From Bacillus sp. N13C7 (GTDB taxonomy: Bacteria; Bacillota; Bacilli; Bacillales; Bacillaceae), in NCBI RefSeq assembly GCF_026790065.1, contig NZ_JALAMO010000007.1, positions 370,829 to 434,828 of the forward strand: a stretch of DNA of 64,000 nt, given 5' to 3'. Position numbers and translations under genes: made by a program. Positions 49,483 to 63,530 of the stretch are shown here, piece by piece (within the stretch, counting starts at the first letter, position 1; the number at the start of each line of letters is the position of its first letter). Under the pieces are notes generated by a model. It was not told the DNA's origin, made no database searches, and was given only the letters and a program-made list of their open reading frames with translations.

Positions 49483-50205
49483 TTGAAATACAAACAGATT
49501 AAAACAAAGAAAATATATGAAGAAGTGGCGGATGCACTATTAGATATGATCAAAAACGGCGAATTGAAGCCGGGAGATAAATTAGACTCCGTTCAGGCGC
49601 TCTCTGAAAGCTTTCAAGTCAGCCGCTCAGCGGTCCGTGAAGCACTTTCTGCATTAAAAGCGATGGGGCTAGTCGAAATGAAACAGGGAGAAGGCACATA
49701 CTTGAAGGAATTTGAACCGAATCAAATTTCTCAGCCGCTCTCAGCCGCGCTTCTCATGAAAAAAGAGGACGTTAAGCAGCTGCTTGAGGTCAGAAAATTG
49801 CTTGAAATCGGCGTTGTATCATTAGCTGCTGAAAAAAGGACAGAAGAGGACCTCGAAAGAATTCATGCTGCGTTAAAGGAAATGGGCAGCATTGAAGGGG
49901 ACGGAGAGCTGGGTGAGAAAGCAGACTTCGCATTTCATCTGGCGCTGGCTGACGCTTCCCAAAATGATCTTCTTAAACATCTGATGAATCACGTGTCATC
50001 ATTGCTGCTGGAAACAATGAGGGAAACACGGAAAATCTGGCTGTTTTCCAAGAAGACCTCAGTTCAGCGGCTTTATGAGGAGCATGAGCGGATTTACAAC
50101 GCCGTGGCTGCACAGGATGGAGTGCAGGCGGAGGCTGCTATGCTGGCGCATTTAACGAATGTGGAAGCTGTGCTTTCGGGATATTTCGAGGAAAATGTGC
50201 AATAA
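49483..50205 (+). CDS. lutR: GntR/FadR family regulator LutR
   Basis: This is a 240-residue GntR-family repressor. The N-terminal winged helix-turn-helix is LKPGDKLDSVQALSESFQVS with SRSAVREALSALKAMGLVE. The C-terminal all-helical FCD ligand domain includes FHLALADASQNDLLKHLM, with metal/ligand His residues. It represses lactate utilisation genes and responds to L-lactate. The start is TTG 49483 after GGGGTGA. A TATAAT at 49434-49439 is the probable -10. It is divergent from lutP. Confidence 0.92.
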   Translation: MKYKQIKTKKIYEEVADALLDMIKNGELKPGDKLDSVQALSESFQVSRSAVREALSALKAMGLVEMKQGEGTYLKEFEPNQISQPLSAALLMKKEDVKQLLEVRKLLEIGVVSLAAEKRTEEDLERIHAALKEMGSIEGDGELGEKADFAFHLALADASQNDLLKHLMNHVSSLLLETMRETRKIWLFSKKTSVQRLYEEHERIYNAVAAQDGVQAEAAMLAHLTNVEAVLSGYFEENVQ

Positions 50206-50256
50206 TCAACTCATTTCCCGGGCAATTCCGCCGGTGCTGCATGATACAAACAACTG

Positions 50257-50286
50257 AGACTGAGCCGCAAAGGGTTCAGTCTTTTT
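50257..50286 (+). terminator. Terminator of lutR
   Basis: AGACTGAGCC and GGGTTCAGTCT form a stem (one wobble) around GCAAA, followed by five Ts. Confidence 0.8.
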
Positions 50287-50333
50287 ACATGAAGCAGCAG
50301 GGGCTTTGTACACTTGACATTTGCGGGAAAGAA

Positions 50334-50349
50334 AGTAAAATGTTTTACT
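50334..50349. promoter_or_regulatory. GanR operator-like palindrome at ganR
   Basis: AGTAAAATGTTTTACT is a 16-base palindrome with two central bases. The same AGTAAA...TTTACT arms occur ahead of ganS, which suggests that GanR represses itself as well as the operon. Confidence 0.6.
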
Positions 50350-50368
50350 AAAATGAACGGCAAGCTGA

Positions 50369-51379
<1,011 letters not shown>

Positions 51380-51380
51380 G

Positions 51381-51408
51381 AATGGCTTAGGAGACTAAGC
51401 CATTTTTT
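51381..51408 (+). terminator. Terminator of ganR
   Basis: AATGGCTTAG and CTAAGCCATT form a perfect ten-pair stem around GAGA, followed by Ts. It begins right after the ganR stop. Confidence 0.88.
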
Positions 51409-51413
51409 GTTTA

Positions 51414-51454
51414 AGTAAAAAAATTTACTTTTAGAAGTAAATAGTTTGTTTACA
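51414..51454. promoter_or_regulatory. Two GanR operator-like sites ahead of ganS
   Basis: AGTAAA-N5-TTTACT lies at 51414-51430. A second, AGTAAATAGTTTGTTTAC, lies at 51437-51454, overlapping the -35 box. The spacing of about 23 bases centre to centre would place the two sites on nearly the same face of the helix. GanR binding to two sites here fits published work on the operon. Confidence 0.7.
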
Positions 51455-51495
51455 CATTTTCTCAGTCGTGCTATATTATTTTAAAAGCGCTTTCA
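51450..51495 (+). promoter_or_regulatory. ganS promoter and cre-like site
   Basis: TTTACA (51450-51455) and TATATT (51473-51478) are separated by 17 bases. TAAAAGCGCTTTCA (51482-51495) directly after is a near-consensus cre for CcpA, placed over the transcription start. Confidence 0.75.
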
Positions 51496-51519
51496 TTTAT
51501 GCCGAAAGGGTGACAATCG

Positions 51520-52785
51520 ATGAAAATGATAAAAAAGTGTTCCGTATTCATGCTATGCGCGGCTGTCAGTTTATCTTTGGCGGCCTGCGGCCCAAAGGAA
51601 AGCAGCAGTGCCAAATCAAGTTCAAAAGGATCAGAGCTTGTCGTATGGGAGGATAAAGAAAAAAGCATCGGCATCAAAGACGCTGTTGCTGCATTTGAAA
51701 AAGAGCATGATATAAAGGTTAAAGTCGTGGAAAAACCGTATGCCCAGCAGATTGAAGATTTGCGAATGGACGGACCGGCCGGTACAGGCCCTGACGTGCT
51801 AACAATGCCCGGTGACCAAATCGGAACAGCTGTCACGGAGGGATTACTCAAGGAATTACATGTCAAAAAGGACGTTCAATCGCTTTATACTGACGCCTCT
51901 ATTCAGTCTCAAATGGTAGACAAAAAGCTGTATGGTCTGCCTAAAGCAGTGGAAACGACAGTGCTTTTTTACAACAAAGATCTCATCTCAGAGAAGGAAT
52001 TGCCGCAAACACTGGAAGAGTGGTTCGACTATTCTAAAAAGACAGCTGACGGAAGAAAGTTTGGATTTTTAGCCCTGTTCGATCAAATTTATTACGCGGA
52101 AAGTGTGATGAGCGGATATGGCGGATACATTTTCGGAAAGGATCAAGACGGCAGCTATAACCCGTCTGACATCGGGATCAATCATGAAGGCGCTGTCAAA
52201 GGTGCGGCGCTGATTCAAAAGTTTTATAAAGAGGGTTTATTCCCGGCAGGCATTATTGGAGAGCAAGGGATTAATGTGCTGGAATCGCTGTTCACTGAAG
52301 GAAAAGCCGCCGCGATTATCTCAGGCCCGTGGAATGTAGAAGCTTTTTCGAAGGCAGGAATCAATTTTGGCATAACGAAGCTGCCGAAGCTGGACAATGG
52401 GAAAAACATGAGTTCCTTTATCGGCGTCAAAAGCTACAACGTCAGTGCATTTTCAAAGAATGCGGAGCTGGCGCAAGAATTAGCTGTTTATTTGGCAAAC
52501 GAAAAAAATTCTAAAACACGATATGAACAAACGAAAGAAGTCCCTGCTGTGAAATCCTTAGCCAATGATCCGGCAATTATGAAAAGCGAGGCGGCACGGG
52601 CGGTTACTGAACAATCCCGCTACTCAGAGCTGACGCCAAATATCCCGGAAATGAATGAAATATGGACGCCGGCTGATTCAGCATTACAAACAATTGCAAC
52701 CGGAAAAGCGGACCCAAAACAAGCATTGGATCAAGCTGCTGAAACGGCCAAAGGACAAATCAAGGCAAAGCACAGCGGAAAATAA
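51520..52785 (+). CDS. ganS: Galacto-oligosaccharide binding lipoprotein GanS
   Basis: This is a 421-residue family 1 solute-binding protein with lipoprotein signal ending LAAC (Cys23). It captures galacto-oligosaccharides released by GanB and passes them to GanP-GanQ. Motifs parallel those of MdxE (RMDGPAGTGPDVLTMPGDQ, VLFYNKDLIS, ISGPWNVEAF). The start follows AAAGGGTGA. It is the first gene of the ganSPQAB operon. Confidence 0.93.
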   Translation: MKMIKKCSVFMLCAAVSLSLAACGPKESSSAKSSSKGSELVVWEDKEKSIGIKDAVAAFEKEHDIKVKVVEKPYAQQIEDLRMDGPAGTGPDVLTMPGDQIGTAVTEGLLKELHVKKDVQSLYTDASIQSQMVDKKLYGLPKAVETTVLFYNKDLISEKELPQTLEEWFDYSKKTADGRKFGFLALFDQIYYAESVMSGYGGYIFGKDQDGSYNPSDIGINHEGAVKGAALIQKFYKEGLFPAGIIGEQGINVLESLFTEGKAAAIISGPWNVEAFSKAGINFGITKLPKLDNGKNMSSFIGVKSYNVSAFSKNAELAQELAVYLANEKNSKTRYEQTKEVPAVKSLANDPAIMKSEAARAVTEQSRYSELTPNIPEMNEIWTPADSALQTIATGKADPKQALDQAAETAKGQIKAKHSGK

Positions 52786-52824
52786 AGAGAAACCTAGATT
52801 TGTATTGTAAGAGAGGTGAAAACG

Positions 52825-54081
52825 GTGCAGCATCGTCAAATCGCTTTGTTGCTGTCAATTATTCCGGGGCTGGGGCAATTTTATAACAAGCAATGGATCA
52901 AAGGTTTTGTCTTTCTTTTCTTAGGCGCATCGTTTTTTGCGGTCTTTGGAGATCTGCTTAATATGGGGTTTTGGGGAATCTTTACGTTGGGAACAGAGGT
53001 GCCGCGGGATAATTCCGTGTTTCTGCTGGCAGAAGGGATTATCGCTGTGATTGTGGCCTGCTTTGGCCTTGCGGTGTATTATGTGAATCTTCGCGATGCG
53101 TTTCAAAGCGGAAAACAGCGTGATGAAAACAAGCCATTAAGTTCCTTAAAGGAACAATACCAGCATATCATTTCTGAGGGCTATCCTTATGTCGTCAGCG
53201 GCCCATCTTTGTTTATTTTAATTTTCGCCGTGATATTCCCTATCTTATTCAGCTTTGCATTAGCCTTCACAAACTATGATTTGTATCATTCTCCTCCTGC
53301 AAAATTAATCGATTGGGTCGGTTTTCAAACCTTCTCAAATATCTTCACAGTTGATATATGGAGGTCGACTTTTTTTGATGTGCTGGCTTGGACGGTGGTT
53401 TGGACACTTGCTGCATCCACACTGCAAGTCAGCCTTGGGATTTTTCTCGCGATCATCGTCAATCAGAAAGACATTCGTTTTAAACGCTTTTTCCGGACGA
53501 TTCTGATTTTGCCATGGGCCGTTCCCGGATTTGTAACGATTTTAATTTTTGCAGGGCTGTTTAATGACAGCTTCGGCGCGATGAATCACGACATCTTGGC
53601 TTTCTTCGGTATAGATCCGCTTCCGTGGATGACAGATGCCAATTGGTCGAGGCTTGCGCTGATTCTCATGCAGGGCTGGCTCGGGTTTCCATACATCTTT
53701 CTCGTCTCAACAGGCGTATTGCAATCCATACCGGACGATCTGTATGAAGCGGCAACGATTGATGGCGCTTCTGTCTTATCAAAGCTGAGGTACATTACGC
53801 TTCCGATGGTGTTCATTGCTATGGCTCCGATTATCATTACCCAGTTTACGTTTAATTTTAATAACTTTAATATTATCTATCTATTTAATGGCGGAGGTCC
53901 GGCTGTAACCGGATCAACAGCCGGCGGGACAGATATTCTCGTTTCATGGATTTATAAATTGACAATGCAGTCCAGCCAATATTCACTTGCCGCTGCTTTA
54001 ACAATTCTATTATCTGTGTTTGTCATTTCCATCGCATTGTGGCAGTTCAGACGGACAAAGTCTTTTAAAGAGGAGGCATGA
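52825..54081 (+). CDS. ganP: Galacto-oligosaccharide ABC permease GanP
   Basis: This is a 418-residue MalF-type permease. The N-terminal LLSIIPGLGQFYNKQ is the same short motif as in MdxF. The EAA loop is DLYEAATIDGASVLSKL. The start is GTG 52825 after AGAGGTGA. An in-frame GTG at 52816 lies inside that site. There is no ATPase gene in the operon. MsmX is known to serve this transporter in B. subtilis. Confidence 0.92.
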   Translation: MQHRQIALLLSIIPGLGQFYNKQWIKGFVFLFLGASFFAVFGDLLNMGFWGIFTLGTEVPRDNSVFLLAEGIIAVIVACFGLAVYYVNLRDAFQSGKQRDENKPLSSLKEQYQHIISEGYPYVVSGPSLFILIFAVIFPILFSFALAFTNYDLYHSPPAKLIDWVGFQTFSNIFTVDIWRSTFFDVLAWTVVWTLAASTLQVSLGIFLAIIVNQKDIRFKRFFRTILILPWAVPGFVTILIFAGLFNDSFGAMNHDILAFFGIDPLPWMTDANWSRLALILMQGWLGFPYIFLVSTGVLQSIPDDLYEAATIDGASVLSKLRYITLPMVFIAMAPIIITQFTFNFNNFNIIYLFNGGGPAVTGSTAGGTDILVSWIYKLTMQSSQYSLAAALTILLSVFVISIALWQFRRTKSFKEEA

Positions 54082-54084
54082 GGC

Positions 54085-54936
54085 ATGCTGGCAGATATGA
54101 AGGTCAGAAAATATATCCGTCTCCTTTTCTCTTACTTGCTGTTAGCCTGTATGGCAGTCATCATTGTGTATCCTCTCCTTTGGACAGCAGGCGCAAGCTT
54201 TAACCCCGGCAACAGCTTGGTCAGTACATCCATCATTCCGAAGCATCCGACTCTCGACCATTACAAGGAATTATTTGCGGGCAAAGAAAGCCTTCAATAT
54301 GTGCAGTGGTATATCAACTCAATGAAGATCAGCCTGTTTACGATGGCAGGGTCTTTGATCTGTGTGACATTTACCGCCTATGCGTTTTCGCGGTTTCGAT
54401 TTAAAGGGAGGAAATACGCTTTAACTCTCTTTTTATTGCTGCAAATGATTCCCCAGTTTTCAGCGTTAATTGCCCTGTTTGTATTGGCGCAAATCTTGGG
54501 GATGATCAATAGCCACTGGCTGTTAATCTTGCTTTATATCGGCGGCCTGATCCCGATGAATACGTATTTGATGAAAGGATACATGGATTCCATTCCGATG
54601 GATTTAGATGAAAGCGCCAAGATTGATGGAGCCAGCAGCACAAGAATCTTCTTCCAGATCATTCTGCCTCTATCAAAACCGATGGCGGCAGTGGTCGCCA
54701 TGAACGGTTTTACCGGCCCGCTCGGAGATTTTGTGCTGTCCTCAACCATATTGAGAACGCCTGAATCCTATACATTGCCCGTCGGTCTATTCAATTTAGT
54801 AAATGATGTCATGGGGGCCAGCTATACGACATTTGCAGCCGGAGCTCTCCTCATCAGCATACCGGTTGCTGTCATCTTTATCATGCTGCAAAAGAATTTT
54901 GTGTCCGGTTTAACCGCAGGGGGAACGAAAGGCTAA
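54085..54936 (+). CDS. ganQ: Galacto-oligosaccharide ABC permease GanQ
   Basis: This is a 283-residue MalG-type permease with six membrane segments, EAA loop DLDESAKIDGASSTRIF and the same [13 protein letters not shown] end as MdxG. It starts three bases after the ganP stop, with GAGGAGG at the end of ganP. It partners GanP in the membrane. Confidence 0.92.
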   Translation: MLADMKVRKYIRLLFSYLLLACMAVIIVYPLLWTAGASFNPGNSLVSTSIIPKHPTLDHYKELFAGKESLQYVQWYINSMKISLFTMAGSLICVTFTAYAFSRFRFKGRKYALTLFLLLQMIPQFSALIALFVLAQILGMINSHWLLILLYIGGLIPMNTYLMKGYMDSIPMDLDESAKIDGASSTRIFFQIILPLSKPMAAVVAMNGFTGPLGDFVLSSTILRTPESYTLPVGLFNLVNDVMGASYTTFAAGALLISIPVAVIFIMLQKNFVSGLTAGGTKG

Positions 54937-54957
54937 GAGAATAAGGAGGAGAATGTG

Positions 54958-58384
<3,427 letters not shown>

Positions 58385-58392
58385 AAGAGAAA

Positions 58393-58438
58393 ATCCATGA
58401 GATGCAACAAATCATTGTTATGTCTCATGGATCATTTT
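58393..58438. terminator. Terminator between ganB and rsbP
   Basis: ATCCATGAGA and TCTCATGGAT form a ten-pair outer stem enclosing a second short stem (AACAA/TTGTT), followed by ATTTT on the + strand. It lies between convergent genes. Confidence 0.75.
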
Positions 58439-59643
58439 AGGTCAATTAATATAAAACATTCATCATCACTTTGATGCTGGGCTTCCTTATGTTGATCAAG
58501 TGATGTAAGGATGTTTTCTTTCAGGTCAGCAATAGGCAAATCGGGATGAGCCTTTAATAAATCAAATAAATAACATGAAGCCGTAGGATCCATCACACCA
58601 TCTGTATAAAGAAGAAGCCTTCCGCCCTTCGTGTATGGAAGGCTCTTTGACTGGAACACCGCGTCTTCAAACATCCCGATCGGAGGTGAGGTTGCTTGCA
58701 GCAGATGTTGAGTTCCATCGGCGTCCTGCCATAATGCGGGAGGATGCCCTGCGTTGACATAATCAATTTTTTGCCGCGCAGTATCAACGACGAGATAAAT
58801 GGCAGTACAATAATGTCTGGCTTCCTCATCATTTTGAAACAAGCTATGAAGGTGGCGGTCTAATTCCTTCATGACTTTGACAGGACCGAGGCCTTGCGTG
58901 ATCTGGCGCTGAAACAAAGGATGAAGTGACATTGTAATCAGAGCGGATGAAATCCCGTGCCCCATCACATCAAGGATAATAATGCCGTAACGATGTTCAT
59001 CGATTTGATAAAATCCGTAAAGATCACCCGATAAGTCACTGGATGCTTTGTAATAAGAATCAATCTGAATTTGACCGTTTACAATCGGCTCAGTTAACGA
59101 GTTTTCCTGAATTCTTCTGGCGAGCTCAAGCTCTCTTTTGGTGTTTAATTTAAATTGCTGATTTTGCTTGTTGCTCTCAAGGAGTTCTTCTTGTTTTGCC
59201 TTCAGAGTCTCCAACGCAATCTCTAACTCCGCATTGGCTTTCTGTTTGGCATGCAAAGCTTCCTGGGCCGCGTTTTTGGCCATCAACAGTTCATTTTCAT
59301 ATTCATTTCGCTTCCGCATTGGAATCAGAACACACTCGGTAATAGAATCTCCGCGATCTGCTCTTACCACGGCATTGACAAGGACGGGAATGTCTTCTCC
59401 ATCTCTTGTTTTTAGGGAAATGTACATTTCTTCAATGTGCTTCTCCAGTTTCAGAAGCGGAACAAAATAGAGCTGGTAGAAAAGCTGTGCGGAAACAGTC
59501 AAGATTGTATCCATATGCTGGCCGATTACCTGTTCCTGATCGTATTTTAGAATGTTGAGCAGAGTACGGTTGACCGCTATTATTGAACCCTCTTCTGACA
59601 AAGTGAGGAAACCGCATGGTGCATTATTCAATTGTTTGTCCAT
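58432..59643 (-). CDS. rsbP: RsbP, PP2C phosphatase of the energy-stress pathway
   Basis: This is a 403-residue cytoplasmic phosphatase that dephosphorylates RsbV-P when energy is low, freeing SigB. Domain order is an N-terminal PAS domain (about 1-110), a coiled-coil linker rich in Glu, Lys and Gln (about 115-180) and a PPM/PP2C catalytic domain (about 190-403). The metal-site stretches are LSGDLYGFYQID, LDVMGHGISSAL and LLYTDGVMD. The start ATG follows GAGGTGA. It is 34 bases downstream of rsbQ in one operon. Confidence 0.95.
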   Translation of the reverse strand: MDKQLNNAPCGFLTLSEEGSIIAVNRTLLNILKYDQEQVIGQHMDTILTVSAQLFYQLYFVPLLKLEKHIEEMYISLKTRDGEDIPVLVNAVVRADRGDSITECVLIPMRKRNEYENELLMAKNAAQEALHAKQKANAELEIALETLKAKQEELLESNKQNQQFKLNTKRELELARRIQENSLTEPIVNGQIQIDSYYKASSDLSGDLYGFYQIDEHRYGIIILDVMGHGISSALITMSLHPLFQRQITQGLGPVKVMKELDRHLHSLFQNDEEARHYCTAIYLVVDTARQKIDYVNAGHPPALWQDADGTQHLLQATSPPIGMFEDAVFQSKSLPYTKGGRLLLYTDGVMDPTASCYLFDLLKAHPDLPIADLKENILTSLDQHKEAQHQSDDECFILIDLK

Positions 59644-59677
59644 TCAGAGGGTCACCTCAATCCCTTTCGTTCCTATA

Positions 59678-60487
59678 TTACACGTGTACTTTCAAATAAT
59701 CGCTGATCAGCTGTATTGTTTCCTCCGGATGGCTCATGTGGGGGCAATGACCGCGAGCCTCCATTTGTTTTAGCCTGCTATAAGGCAGATGTTTATGCAT
59801 ATACTCACCTACTGTTGCAGGGGCAATGATATCATCTGCGCATTGGAGAATAAAAGAGGGAACCGTTACCTTCGAAAGATCTTCCCGATGATCAGAAAAA
59901 AATGCGGCTTTTGCGAATTGACGGGCAATCACAGGGTCAGTCGAACAAAAACGGCTTTCGAGTTCTTCCCTGACTTCAGGGCGATCTGGCTGATTCAGAA
60001 CAGTAGCCGCAAATACAGTTGCCCAGCCGATATAATTTTTCTCCATCATCTCCAGCAAGCCAAGGAGCTGCTCCTCCTCAAAACCTCCGTAATACTCAGG
60101 CGGATCATTCAAATAGCATGGGGAAGGACCTACCATGACCAGGTGGGAAAACAGCGCCGGACGGCGGATGGAAGCGAGCATCCCAATCACAGCTCCGACA
60201 GAGTGACCTACAAATACGGTTTCTTCCAGTTCTAAAGCTTCACAAACATCAAGAACATCTTGGGCATAGCCGTCAAGTGTTCCGTAACGATTCGGATCAT
60301 ATGCGCGTAAATCCGAATTCCCGGAACCGACGTAATCAAATAAAATAACCCGATACTCTTCTTCGAAAGCTGGCGCGACGGCATTCCACACACTTTGATC
60401 GCAGCCAAAACCAGGAGCGAAAATGATAGATGCTTTGCCGCTACCACTCACCTTCACATCATTTCGAGACAAAATCGCTTTGTTCAT
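59678..60487 (-). CDS. rsbQ: RsbQ, alpha/beta hydrolase activator of RsbP
   Basis: This is a 269-residue alpha/beta hydrolase with the triad Ser96 (GHSVGA), Asp219 (CADDII) and His247 (ARGHCPH). It is required for RsbP to activate SigB, probably by supplying a hydrolysed small molecule sensed by the RsbP PAS domain. The same fold underlies plant karrikin and strigolactone receptors. The start ATG follows AAAGGAG. It is the first gene of the rsbQ-rsbP unit. Confidence 0.96.
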   Translation of the reverse strand: MNKAILSRNDVKVSGSGKASIIFAPGFGCDQSVWNAVAPAFEEEYRVILFDYVGSGNSDLRAYDPNRYGTLDGYAQDVLDVCEALELEETVFVGHSVGAVIGMLASIRRPALFSHLVMVGPSPCYLNDPPEYYGGFEEEQLLGLLEMMEKNYIGWATVFAATVLNQPDRPEVREELESRFCSTDPVIARQFAKAAFFSDHREDLSKVTVPSFILQCADDIIAPATVGEYMHKHLPYSRLKQMEARGHCPHMSHPEETIQLISDYLKVHV

Positions 60488-60666
60488 GATTGGCTCCTTT
60501 CAGCCGGAAAATAAAGTTCAATATGTATATCATACCACTCATAGGTTGCAATAGTGTGTTTTTCAATAAAAGTTAGTTTAAAAGAAAAAGGCGGCATAGG
60601 CAAGCTAGTTGAATTGAAAGATGTAGAGAGGATGGATTGTCTAGAACTCTGCGGTTAGAAAGAATA

Positions 60667-60694
60667 TGACATATGTCACTTTGATATCATGACA
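60667..60694. promoter_or_regulatory. Palindromic sites upstream of yvfR
   Basis: TGACATATGTCA (60667-60678) is a perfect 12-base palindrome. Its second half, TGTCA, is repeated in inverted form as TGACA at 60690-60694. The 271-base gap holds no gene. These repeats are the best candidate binding sites for the response regulator YvfU in front of the transporter it probably controls. Confidence 0.4.
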
Positions 60695-60761
60695 CCCCAT
60701 ACTAACGTCATCTTCTCCGTCATTTTACAATCAATGTAAGCGATCAGGAGGTGCTCATGTG

Positions 60762-61664
60762 ATGAATGAGGCAGTATCAGTAAGCAATGTGACAAAACAT
60801 TTTCAGCAAAAAACAGCTGTACACAACATCAGCTTCAGCATTGAAAAAGGAGAAATTGCAGCTATTCTCGGGCCGAATGGGGCAGGGAAGACGACTGTCA
60901 TCTCTATGATATTAGGATTGCTGAAACCAAGTGAGGGAGATATCAAACTATTTAATCGGGTTCCCGATGATCAACAGGTGCGGGAAAAGATGGGGGCGAT
61001 GCTTCAGGACGTGAGTGTCATGCCGGGTTTAAAGGTGATTGAAATCCTCGAGCTCTTTCAAAGCTATTATCCGCATCCATTGTCTATGAAAGAACTCGTT
61101 GCGTTAACAGCACTCACAAAAGAAGATTTGAAAACAAGAGCAGAAAAATTATCCGGCGGACAAAAACGCCGTTTGAACTTTGCTTTGGCTCTTGCCGGGA
61201 ACCCGGAGCTGCTTATATTCGATGAACCGACCGTCGGAATGGACACATCATCAAGACATCGGTTCTGGCAGACCATTCATGGACTGGCGGACCAAGGAAA
61301 AACAATTATTTTTTCAACTCATTATTTACAGGAAGCAGATGATGCCGCACAGCGAATCCTATTTTTTGCTGAAGGGCGGCTTGTGGCAGACGGCTCACCA
61401 ATGCAGCTCCGCTCTAGAATTCAAAAACAGTCTGTTTCCTTTACGCTCCATTCAGATGAATCATTGGAAAAGCTGTCTCGACACCCGGAAGTAGAGAGAG
61501 TGATCCAAAAGCATCAAAGAACCATCATCCAAACATCAAGTACAGACAAAGTGTTAGCACTGATCTTTCAAGAAAACATACAGGCGCGCGATATCCGGAT
61601 TGAGCAAGGAACGCTCGATGAGGCATTTCGCCAACTGGCTGACGGAAACAGGGAGGGAATGTGA
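60762..61664 (+). CDS. yvfR: ABC-2 type exporter ATPase YvfR
   Basis: This is a 300-residue ABC ATPase with Walker A GPNGAGKT (37-44), signature LSGGQ (130-134) and Walker B LLIFDEP (150-156). A ~80-residue C-terminal extension is typical of DrrA/CcmA-like exporters. The start is ATG 60762, eight bases after AGGAGGTG. An adjacent GTG at 60759 is possible. It pairs with YvfS and is linked to the YvfT-YvfU two-component system, an arrangement common for drug or peptide exporters and lipid-sensing systems such as DesKR. The substrate is unknown. Confidence 0.9.
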   Translation: MNEAVSVSNVTKHFQQKTAVHNISFSIEKGEIAAILGPNGAGKTTVISMILGLLKPSEGDIKLFNRVPDDQQVREKMGAMLQDVSVMPGLKVIEILELFQSYYPHPLSMKELVALTALTKEDLKTRAEKLSGGQKRRLNFALALAGNPELLIFDEPTVGMDTSSRHRFWQTIHGLADQGKTIIFSTHYLQEADDAAQRILFFAEGRLVADGSPMQLRSRIQKQSVSFTLHSDESLEKLSRHPEVERVIQKHQRTIIQTSSTDKVLALIFQENIQARDIRIEQGTLDEAFRQLADGNREGM

Positions 61665-62402
61665 GTGAACATGCTGCAGAAGCAAAGCATCGCTGAAATA
61701 AAAAGGGTTCTTAGGAATAAGTACTTTGTGCTTTGGTCGCTGATCATGCCGATTGCTTTTTATTATCTATTTACAAATGTAGTCAATACCAACGTTCCTG
61801 ACCAGCGTGCATGGGACGCTCATTACTTAATGTCGATGACAGTCTTCAGCGTGATGGGCTCCTCTATCATGACGCTTGGCATCCGTATGGTTCAAGAACG
61901 GTCACAAGGCTGGACTTCCTTTCTCCGCATTACGCCTCTTCCGGGTTATATCTATTTATCAGCTCAGATGATCGGCCAAAGTGTCATTCACGTTTTATCG
62001 ATTGCCGTCATTTTTCTGTTCGGCGCAATCATCAATGACATTGCCTTGCCGCCGTTTGAATGGATCATGAGCGGACTGTGGATTTTGTTTGGCGCATTCC
62101 CGTTTTTAGCATTAGGCACACTAATCGGTCTCATGAGAAAGGTAGAAACAGCGGCCGGAATCAGTAATGTGCTTTACATGCTGCTGGCTTTAGGCGGCGG
62201 CATGTGGATGCCGTTTGAGGTCATGCCTGACATGATGCAGAACATTGGCCGGTGGCTTCCGTCTTATCATTTCGGGAGCGGAGCGTGGGAACTTGTCCAA
62301 GGCGGGAGCCCGTCCGGGAAACATATTCTAATATTAATCGCTTATTTGATGTTCTTCATGCTACTATTTAAGTATATGAGAAGAAAACAAGAAGCGGTGT
62401 AA
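61665..62402 (+). CDS. yvfS: ABC-2 type transporter permease YvfS
   Basis: This is a 245-residue membrane protein with six hydrophobic segments of the ABC-2 permease family, matching YvfR. It starts at GTG 61665 directly after the yvfR stop, with GGGAGGG in the end of yvfR. It ends three bases before yvfT. Function follows from its ATPase partner: export of an unknown compound. Confidence 0.9.
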   Translation: MNMLQKQSIAEIKRVLRNKYFVLWSLIMPIAFYYLFTNVVNTNVPDQRAWDAHYLMSMTVFSVMGSSIMTLGIRMVQERSQGWTSFLRITPLPGYIYLSAQMIGQSVIHVLSIAVIFLFGAIINDIALPPFEWIMSGLWILFGAFPFLALGTLIGLMRKVETAAGISNVLYMLLALGGGMWMPFEVMPDMMQNIGRWLPSYHFGSGAWELVQGGSPSGKHILILIAYLMFFMLLFKYMRRKQEAV

Positions 62403-62405
62403 TAC

Positions 62406-63516
62406 ATGAAAAAGGCAATAGCAATCTTCCCGAAGGAATTCGGGTTTTTCCCTTATATCTTTTTGGTGTACACGGTTATGCCGTTCCTTTCTTTATTGAA
62501 AGAATCAGGCATCAAACAGGTGATTGGCTATGGCATGCTGCTTCTTTTTGTTGCGGCATATCGCCAGCTGTTTTGCAGCGTGGGCAAAATCTCATTTACG
62601 TATTGGCTTATCGTGCAAATGGCAGTGATTTTGGTATACAGTCTGTTTTACCATATTACCTATATCTATTTAGGTTTTTTTCCGGCAAACTTTGTTGGTT
62701 ATTACAAAGAGAAAACAAAGTTTAACCGTGCGTTCTGCGGTTTACTCTTTATGCTGCTTTTTCCCTGTTTTTATCAATTTTTCGCGAACTCAGTCTCGCT
62801 CCGGGAGCTTTTTTCTGTTCTCCCGTTTCTCGTCATCATGCTCATTTCTCCATTCGGAATTCGTTCTATGTTTCGGAGAATTGAGCTTGAAACGAAACTT
62901 GACCAAGCAAATGAACAGATAAAGGAACTCTCCAAAAGGCAGGAGCGCGTGCGAATCGCCCGTGATCTTCACGATACCCTCGGCCATACCCTGTCGCTCC
63001 TTACATTAAAAAGCCAGCTGATTCAGCGGCTGGCAACATCTGATTCAGATCGGACCCGGCTTGAGGCAAAAGAAATGGAAATAAGCTCTCGAGCCGCACT
63101 CAAGCAGGTTCGTGAGCTTGTTTCTGACATGAGAACGGTCACAATGACAGAGGAGCTCGCCAACATTCAGCACATATTAAAAACAGGGAACATTACCTTT
63201 CAATACGAAGGGGACGAAGACTTTTCAGCAATATCTCCCGTTACTCAAAATATTATCAGTATGTGTATACGAAGCCGTGACCAATATCATCAAGCACAGC
63301 AAAGCAACCCACTGCGCCATCACCATTTCACAGTTTGCTGACAAAATGAAAATTGTGATACGGGATGACGGAAAGGGAGCAAAGGAGAAAACGTTTGGAA
63401 ATGGGCTGAGCGGAATGGAAGAACGGCTGATGCTCATTGAAGGGGGATTAACGCTTTCAGATCATAACGGAACGGTTGTGACATTGACGATTCCGCTGAT
63501 TAAAAAAGCCGAATGA
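62406..63516 (+). pseudogene. yvfT: Sensor histidine kinase YvfT, frameshifted
   Basis: This is a NarL-group sensor kinase. About five membrane segments occupy residues 1-150. The HisKA_3 box RIARDLHDTLGHTLS follows, with the phosphorylated His at 189. The first frame runs to NIISMCI, then goes out of register near 63264-63270 and stops at 63341. The conserved N-box and G-box continue in the next frame (EAVTNIIKHSKAT, then IVIRDDGKGA and NGLSGMEERL) to 63516. A one-base gain or two-base loss (for example one TA or GT unit) explains it. As read, the ATP-binding domain is lost. It may be a true mutation or a sequence error. Confidence 0.85.
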
Positions 63517-63530
63517 GGAGGACGAAAAGA

